Source: Clostridiales bacterium
GTDB taxonomy: Bacteria; Bacillota; Clostridia; Lachnospirales; Lachnospiraceae
DNA: 10,615 bases
Assembly: GCA_012512995.1 (NCBI GenBank)
Contig: JAAZDA010000262.1
Location: forward strand, 1 to 10,615
Direction of reading: 5' to 3'
This document shows positions 6,745-10,615 of this stretch, in pieces (position 1 is the first letter of the stretch; every line of letters begins with the position of its first letter). The translations under genes and the position numbers were made by a program. Below the pieces are notes generated by a model. That model was given only the letters and a program-made list of their open reading frames with translations. It was not told the DNA's origin and did not search any database.

Positions 6745-6753
6745 TGATACAAT
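6745..6753 (+). promoter_or_regulatory. Extended -10 promoter of the threonine aldolase-like gene
   Basis: TGATACAAT, an extended -10 (TGn followed by TACAAT), lies 37 bases before the ATG at 6790. The -35 region is only AT-rich (TTAAAT at 6722-6727 is too far for ideal spacing), as is common with extended -10 promoters. It diverges from the alarmone synthetase promoter; the two -10 elements are about 55 bases apart. Confidence 0.5.
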
Positions 6754-6789
6754 AAAATGAAACAAAATCAAGTCAGCGGAGGTTCCATA

Positions 6790-7908
6790 ATGGTTTCTTT
6801 TGAAAGTGACTATATAGCAGGTGCGCATCCCAAAGTTCTGGATGCGCTTGTACGTACAAATCTTGAAGCACTTCCCGGCTACGGAAGTGACTGTTATTGT
6901 AAGAGCGCTGCAGATAAGATACGCATAGCTACCGGTGACAAGGATGCCGATGTTTTCTTTCTTGTAGGCGGAACACAGACAAACTCTGTGATCATAACAT
7001 CATACCTTCACGAATATGATGGCGTAATAGCTGCAACTACAGGCCATGTCGCGCTCCACGAAGCTGGTGCTATAGAGGGCACCGGGCACAAGGTGCTGGC
7101 CATTGACTGTGACAGTGATGAGAACTATGGCAAAATCAAGGCATCAACACTCAGACAGTATCTCGAAGATTTTTACAATGACGGAAACCATGAGCATATG
7201 GTAGCACCCGGCATGGTCTACATTTCGCATCCTACAGAATATGGCACTCTCTACACAAAGAACGAACTCACTGCCATTTCCGGGATATGCCGGGAATACG
7301 GAATCCCGCTTTTCCTCGATGGAGCAAGACTTGGTTATGGGCTTATGAGCCATGATACCGACGTAACGCTTGAAGATATAGACAGACTCACCGATGTTTT
7401 CTATATAGGCGGGACAAAGGTCGGAGCACTGTGTGGTGAGGCGGTCGTCTTCCCCAGGATCAAAACTCCCGAATCTTCTGTATCCGATACGAAATCTAAG
7501 TCTCACCCTGCTGGCTTCAACCCGGAATTTATATGGCATGCCGGCGAGCCATCTCATTTTGTCACAACATCAAAGAGACACGGTGCGTTGCTCGCTAAAG
7601 GCAGACTTCTCGGTGTTCAGTTCGATACTCTCTTTACTGATGACTTGTATTTTGAGATCAGCAAACATGCGATAGACATGGCCGAACGAATGATACAGAT
7701 CTTTCATGATAAGAACATGCGTTTCTTCCTTGAGTCTCCTACAAATCAGCAGTTCATAATTCTTAGCCACGAAGAGAACGAGCTTCTGAAAGACAAGATT
7801 GCATACAGCTTCTGGCAGAAATTTGATGAAGATCATATTGTTGTCAGATTCGCTACCAGCTGGTCAACAACTGACGCTGACATGGAGGCGTTGGAAAAAG
7901 CACTATAA
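6790..7908 (+). CDS. Threonine aldolase family PLP enzyme (low-specificity L-threonine aldolase-like)
   Basis: Fold-type I PLP enzyme that in this family splits L-threonine or allo-threonine to glycine and acetaldehyde. It has 372 residues from the ATG at 6790, which follows GCGGAGG by seven bases. The frame opens at 6757 but without a ribosome binding site. Visible features are FLVGGTQTNSVIITSYL (cofactor phosphate region), HVALHEAGA (His86, position of the histidine stacking on PLP), FLDGARLGYGL (Asp178, pairs with the pyridine nitrogen) and FYIGGTKVGALCGEAVVF (Lys210, Schiff base). Residues about 222-262 form an insertion before GALLAKGRLLGVQFDTLF, making the protein longer than the usual 340-350. 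It is alone on the plus strand, convergent with the hydrogenase operon and divergent from the alarmone synthetase. Glycine supply to the nearby gcv system is a plausible role. Confidence 0.9.
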   Translation: MVSFESDYIAGAHPKVLDALVRTNLEALPGYGSDCYCKSAADKIRIATGDKDADVFFLVGGTQTNSVIITSYLHEYDGVIAATTGHVALHEAGAIEGTGHKVLAIDCDSDENYGKIKASTLRQYLEDFYNDGNHEHMVAPGMVYISHPTEYGTLYTKNELTAISGICREYGIPLFLDGARLGYGLMSHDTDVTLEDIDRLTDVFYIGGTKVGALCGEAVVFPRIKTPESSVSDTKSKSHPAGFNPEFIWHAGEPSHFVTTSKRHGALLAKGRLLGVQFDTLFTDDLYFEISKHAIDMAERMIQIFHDKNMRFFLESPTNQQFIILSHEENELLKDKIAYSFWQKFDEDHIVVRFATSWSTTDADMEALEKAL

Positions 7909-8092
7909 TAGTTTCGTCCAACAACCATGAGGCAGCCTCGCTTCTTAAACACACTTTTCTATATGATCTTACAATTTTACCTTTTCGTCTACCTGCCGCA
8001 CCCAGTTGCAGAGCAAAGAGTGCTCCGCCTGTTCATGTAGGATAACATGACTAATAAACTGGTGCAAGATTAGCGGTAGAAGTATTCCAACT
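7909..8092. other. Intergenic stretch between convergent genes
   Basis: No coding sequence is supported on either strand. Two modest hairpins are visible: GAGCA-AAGAG-TGCTC (about 8013-8027) and TCATGT-AGGATA-ACATGA (about 8034-8051). Neither is followed by a T-run. A short GAGG-CAG-CCTC just after the aldolase stop, followed by a T-rich stretch, is too weak to call a terminator. No tRNA is recognised. Confidence 0.4.
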
Positions 8093-8129
8093 AAAAAAGC
8101 TGAGACCGGAACATACGCCCGATCTCAGC
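8093..8129 (-). terminator. Intrinsic terminator of the Ech-like operon
   Basis: On the minus strand GCTGAGATCGG and CCGGTCTCAGC form an 11-pair stem with one U-G pair, a nine-base loop (GCGTATGTT) and a directly following run of six T. It lies 30 bases after the stop of the NuoC-like gene, so that gene ends the operon. The plus-strand side has no T-run, so it probably acts in one direction only. Confidence 0.92.
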
Positions 8130-8159
8130 CTCAACATTAAGTCTATGCAATTATCTATT

Positions 8160-8543
8160 TCAGTCCAGCCCGTTCTCTTTCTTTATCTCGGAGATCGGAG
8201 TCACAAGGATCTGACCCTTACCCTCGAGCAGATTGTCAGGCATGAAGAGTCGCTCTGACGTATCGAGCCCATCGAACGAGATGTCCATCAACTCGTTTAT
8301 CTCGCGTTCCGGCCAGGCCGCTGCCTGATCATATATTCCTGAGATAGTCGGCAGAACATGTTCTCCGCGGACTTCACATTCTCTTACGATCTCGCCGAGA
8401 CTGTAATCATACATAACTACAGGTGTTCCGTCTTTCTCCATAAAAGCATGGATCATGATGAGCTGTCTTCCGTCTTTCTTCATCTGCTCAGCTGTAGGAA
8501 CTACCTGATCCTTTGTTATCGATTCAATCTGTGTCTTCTGCAT
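8160..8543 (-). CDS. NuoC/EchD-like 30-kDa-type subunit of a membrane hydrogenase
   Basis: Hydrophilic subunit related to complex I NuoC. In Ech/Mbh hydrogenases it bridges the NuoB-like and NuoD-like subunits on the cytoplasmic face. It has 127 residues. The signature is in the second half: SGIYDQAAAWPEREINELMDISFDG (about residues 68-92), which resembles the NuoC A-W-x-E-R-E...D...GI-x-F block, then LFMPDNL. The N-terminal half has LIMIHAFMEKDGTPVVMYDY, consistent with the NuoC alpha/beta fold. The ATG at 8543 follows AGGAG by nine bases; the ferredoxin stop is four bases upstream. It is the last gene before a strong terminator. In canonical ech operons this gene is followed by the large subunit echE, which is not here. 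The family call is good; the exact complex type is less certain. Confidence 0.82.
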   Translation of the reverse strand: MQKTQIESITKDQVVPTAEQMKKDGRQLIMIHAFMEKDGTPVVMYDYSLGEIVRECEVRGEHVLPTISGIYDQAAAWPEREINELMDISFDGLDTSERLFMPDNLLEGKGQILVTPISEIKKENGLD

Positions 8544-8547
8544 ATCT

Positions 8548-9024
8548 TTATTCTCCTGCCTTAGCCGCTTTTGCAGCGTCCGCTTCTGCTTTCTTCTTTG
8601 CAGCTGCCGCTTTCATTGCCGCGATCTGTTCGGGTGTGAACTTCGGAGCTACAGGTTTCTTCTTGAGGAATGAACCTGTGACCATGAAGTCTTCCGGCTT
8701 TGTGCCCACGATCATATAATCGTCAGACATCGTAATTGAGTGTTGAGAACAGAAGTCTGCGCACATGCCGCAGTAAGTGCAGCTCGTCATGTCAAAGGTA
8801 AAGGTGATTTTCTGAGTCTCGCTGTCAACATCCTCTATTGTACGTGTCATGGCCTGAGGCGCACATACTCTTATGCATTGCCCACAGTTAATACATTTTG
8901 TGGAATCATAGCTCAGACGTCCCCTGTAATTCTTTGCGGGTTCAGGTGCATCAGTTTTGGGGAAGCGCTCTGTAGCCGGCTTCCTGAATATATTACTTAA
9001 AGCTCTACCAACATAAGGTAACAT
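8548..9024 (-). CDS. Two-cluster 4Fe-4S ferredoxin subunit (NuoI/EchF-like)
   Basis: Electron-transfer subunit that would pass electrons between soluble ferredoxin and the NuoB-like subunit at the membrane surface. It has 158 residues. Two CxxCxxCxxxC motifs are present, at Cys44/47/50/54 (CINCGQCIRVCAP) and Cys82/85/88/92 (CTYCGMCADFCSQ), spaced as in NuoI/EchF, so two 4Fe-4S clusters are expected. The N-terminus (LPYVGRALSNIFRKPAT) fits the membrane-docking start of NuoI-type subunits. The C-terminus after about residue 127 is an unusual Ala/Lys-rich helical tail. The ATG at 9024 follows AGGAG by six bases, with the NuoB-like stop two bases before it. It precedes the NuoC-like gene, an order unlike canonical ech (A-B-C-D-E-F). 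Confidence 0.88.
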   Translation of the reverse strand: MLPYVGRALSNIFRKPATERFPKTDAPEPAKNYRGRLSYDSTKCINCGQCIRVCAPQAMTRTIEDVDSETQKITFTFDMTSCTYCGMCADFCSQHSITMSDDYMIVGTKPEDFMVTGSFLKKKPVAPKFTPEQIAAMKAAAAKKKAEADAAKAAKAGE

Positions 9025-9026
9025 GT

Positions 9027-9503
9027 TCAGCTCCTCTTTTCCTTATCCGCCTTATCGGCCTGTCTCATCGCCTTGCGCTTCTCTTCGAGTATAGCTGACG
9101 CTTTTGCAAGCGCCGCAATAATTGCTTCCGGCTTCGGTGTGCACCCGCCTACTGAAACATCGACGTGCGTCCACTTTTCAAGAGGACCATCAATAGCATA
9201 GCTTCCCTTGAAAACATTACCTGAGCGCGGGCATGAGCCAAGGCTCACAACACAGAACGGTTCCGGAACCTGAGCAAGCGTCCTTATCATACGGTCACGG
9301 CTCTGAAGTGTAATAGGTCCGCTGACCACAACTATATCCGCCTGTCTGGGTGAACCTGTGAGTCTGAAGCCAAAACGCTCCGCGTCATATCTTGGTGTCA
9401 ATACGGAGACCAGCTCAATATCGCATCCGTTACATGATCCCGCATTGATGTGGAAGATCCACGGACTTCTCTTCATACTGTCATCTATCATCTTCTGAAA
9501 CAT
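9027..9503 (-). CDS. echC: NuoB/EchC-like small subunit of a membrane-bound NiFe hydrogenase
   Basis: Small subunit that holds the 4Fe-4S cluster nearest the catalytic site (N2-type). It has 158 residues. Cluster ligands are visible: Cys24 and Cys27 in SCNGCDIE, Cys91 in SLGSCPRSG, and Cys121 in VGGCTPKPE. The CxxC spacing and CDIE sequence resemble Ech, Mbh and Hyc small subunits rather than respiratory NuoB, which has adjacent cysteines. Residues after about 138 form a highly charged Lys/Arg/Ala tail. The ATG at 9503 follows AGGAG by eight bases. The gene lies between the NuoH-like and ferredoxin genes, with 24- and 2-base gaps. The matching NuoD-like large subunit is not in the window, so hydrogenase activity is inferred from this subunit type. 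Confidence 0.9.
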   Translation of the reverse strand: MFQKMIDDSMKRSPWIFHINAGSCNGCDIELVSVLTPRYDAERFGFRLTGSPRQADIVVVSGPITLQSRDRMIRTLAQVPEPFCVVSLGSCPRSGNVFKGSYAIDGPLEKWTHVDVSVGGCTPKPEAIIAALAKASAILEEKRKAMRQADKADKEKRS

Positions 9504-9527
9504 TGTCAGATCTCCTTCTTGTTCTTT

Positions 9528-10493
9528 CTATAGTCCTATCCATACCAAAACAAGGCTTATAAGTGCAAGTGCACTCACAAATGTCCAGTAGAACTTGAAT
9601 ACCTGCTCAACCTTGAATCTCGCGCATACAGCGTGAGGAAGTGTCATTGAAAGGAATGTGACAACAAGGCAGACAAGGATCTTTATAAGAACATCCACAA
9701 CAACCATGCCAGTTGTGATGCCGCCCATGAACAATGCTGTGAAAAGTGCTGTCATGACGTATACTTTGACGCAATGTGTGAGCTTGTAAACTCCAAGAGG
9801 AGCGCCGCTGTACTCAGTAAGAGTTCCTTCGCAAAGCTCTGTCTCTGCCTCAGCTATGTCAAACGGATGCATTCCAATTTCGCACGGAATGACAAATAAC
9901 ATCGCTATCGCCGCCGGGATCATGCTTATGTGGCAAATGACAGGGAGATGTGCCGTCTGCCATTCGGTTATAGTCGCCAGCGAGAATGTTACGCCCTGTG
10001 CCGAATCAGAACCTGCAAGCTTTCCAACAGCAAGCAAAACAAGTACGAACGGAAGTTCATATGCAATCATGGCGACCATCTCACGTGAGAGACCTACGCC
10101 GGCATATGGAGACCCGCTTGCCGCAGCACCAACGATCGACATGACGCTGCAGAATGTAAGCAGATAAAGGCTTACTACAATATCACCAGTCGAGCTCAGT
10201 ACTGAACTGCCGCCGAACGGGATGAAAAGAGCCGCTGTAATGAGGACTGCAAAGCCAAGGATCGGAGCTCCAATAAATACGAACTTCTGTGCTCTCCTCG
10301 GAATGATTGTCTCCTTTCCGCAGCACTTAAGAAAATCATACCAGGGCTGAAGAATGGGAGGGCCTACACGGTTCTGCATACGGGCTACCATCTTATTGTT
10401 GATACCCATGAGCAGTACACCCATAACAACGATAAACAGCAATCCCGGAAAGATCAGAATGTGGAATGCAAACCATAAAATGTCGAAACTCAT
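9528..10493 (-). CDS. echB: NuoH/EchB-like integral membrane subunit
   Basis: Membrane subunit that connects the peripheral electron-transfer arm to the ion-pumping part of Ech/complex I-type enzymes. I start it at ATG 10493 (321 residues), five bases after GGAGG (10499-10503); an in-frame ATG at 10505 overlaps that site. About eight hydrophobic helices are visible, beginning at residues 5-30. NuoH-family blocks are RMQNRVGPP...QPWYDFLK (38-56) with KE at 60-61, REMVAMIAYELP (137-148), and PFDIAEAETEL plus TEYSG (210-230). These acidic residues belong to the quinone-site/E-channel region in complex I and are kept in hydrogenases. It follows the NuoL-like gene after a 72-base gap and precedes the NuoB-like gene. 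Confident family call. Confidence 0.93.
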   Translation of the reverse strand: MSFDILWFAFHILIFPGLLFIVVMGVLLMGINNKMVARMQNRVGPPILQPWYDFLKCCGKETIIPRRAQKFVFIGAPILGFAVLITAALFIPFGGSSVLSSTGDIVVSLYLLTFCSVMSIVGAAASGSPYAGVGLSREMVAMIAYELPFVLVLLAVGKLAGSDSAQGVTFSLATITEWQTAHLPVICHISMIPAAIAMLFVIPCEIGMHPFDIAEAETELCEGTLTEYSGAPLGVYKLTHCVKVYVMTALFTALFMGGITTGMVVVDVLIKILVCLVVTFLSMTLPHAVCARFKVEQVFKFYWTFVSALALISLVLVWIGL

Positions 10494-10503
10494 TGTAACC
10501 TCC

Positions 10504-10547
10504 ATACCGGAGCGCTCTTATAAGGCGCTTATACCGGAGTGTTCTAT
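10504..10547. repeat. Imperfect direct repeat flanking a hairpin before the NuoH-like gene
   Basis: ATACCGGAG occurs at 10504-10512 and 10531-10539, each followed by a related sequence (CGCTCTTAT and TGTTCTAT). Between them AGCGC (10511-10515) pairs with GCGCT (10525-10529), and the intervening TCTTATAAG can add two pairs after a bulge. On the transcript this hairpin ends about eight bases before the GGAGG of the NuoH-like gene. It could affect translation or mark an RNA processing site. Confidence 0.5.
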
Positions 10548-10565
10548 GCGACGGTACAACAAACA

Positions 10566-10615
10566 TTACAGGAATAATATTGCCAGTACCAGCGTTACAG
10601 CTATGGCAGCTACAC
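10566..10615 (-). CDS. C-terminal end of a membrane protein, probably NuoL/EchA-like (cut by window edge)
   Basis: The last 15 residues are visible, VAAIAVTLVLAILFL, followed by a TAA at 10566-10568. The stretch is a hydrophobic helix, as at the end of the proton-pumping subunits (NuoL/NuoM/EchA family) that precede echB in known ech operons. The identity rests on position and hydrophobicity alone; another small membrane subunit (NuoK-like or Hyf/Mbh-type) would look the same. Confidence 0.5.
   Translation of the reverse strand, partial: VAAIAVTLVLAILFL

Noticed and set aside
7144..7557. Minus-strand 137-residue frame opposite the threonine aldolase
   Set aside because: It is antisense to conserved PLP-enzyme motifs, with no recognisable domain or start signal.
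7919..7975. Intrinsic terminator after the threonine aldolase gene
   Set aside because: Only a four-pair GAGG/CCTC stem with a three-base loop, not followed directly by a T-run.
1..10615. CRISPR array, insertion sequence, prophage or defence system
   Set aside because: No regularly spaced repeats, transposase, integrase, phage or nuclease-type genes were found; all recognised genes are metabolic or regulatory.

Overview
The window looks like chromosomal DNA from an anaerobic Clostridia-type Firmicute. The evidence is the split glycine dehydrogenase (separate gcvPA and gcvPB), strong GGAGG-type ribosome binding sites, several TTG starts, a stand-alone RelQ/RelP-type alarmone synthetase, an OmpR-type two-component pair and an Ech-like membrane hydrogenase cluster. 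The genus cannot be named from sequence reading alone. Gene density is high. I see no insertion sequence, CRISPR array, tRNA or rRNA.

Layout. Positions 1-3610 (minus strand) hold a glycine cleavage operon in the order gcvT, gcvH, gcvPA, gcvPB, with gcvPB cut by the window edge. A promoter-like element and a short leader with a stem-loop precede gcvT. Positions 3755-5879 (minus) hold a response regulator followed by a sensor histidine kinase with a low-complexity Ala/Gln/Ser/Gly segment in its outer domain. Positions 5974-6600 (minus, possibly from 6678) encode a small (p)ppGpp synthetase. Positions 6790-7908 (plus) encode a PLP enzyme of the threonine aldolase family, divergent from the synthetase across an AT-rich promoter region. 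After about 250 bases without a gene, a strong intrinsic terminator (8093-8129) closes a minus-strand operon at 8160-10615. In transcription order that operon encodes a NuoL/EchA-like membrane protein (only its last 15 residues), a NuoH/EchB-like protein, a NuoB/EchC-like protein, a two-cluster ferredoxin (NuoI/EchF-like) and a NuoC/EchD-like protein.

How the genes may work together. Threonine aldolase releases glycine from threonine, and the glycine cleavage system oxidises glycine to CO2, ammonia, NADH and methylene-tetrahydrofolate. The Ech-like complex would couple low-potential electrons to H2 and ion movement. Two regulatory genes (alarmone synthetase and two-component system) lie between the glycine-forming and glycine-consuming genes. 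This link is inferred from adjacency and is not proven.

I do not see a clearly new system. The points most worth checking are: the unusual order of the hydrogenase operon, with no NuoD/EchE-like catalytic subunit at its 3' end; a gcvT leader too short for a glycine riboswitch but carrying a stem-loop; the low-complexity sensor segment; and the internal insertion in the threonine aldolase.
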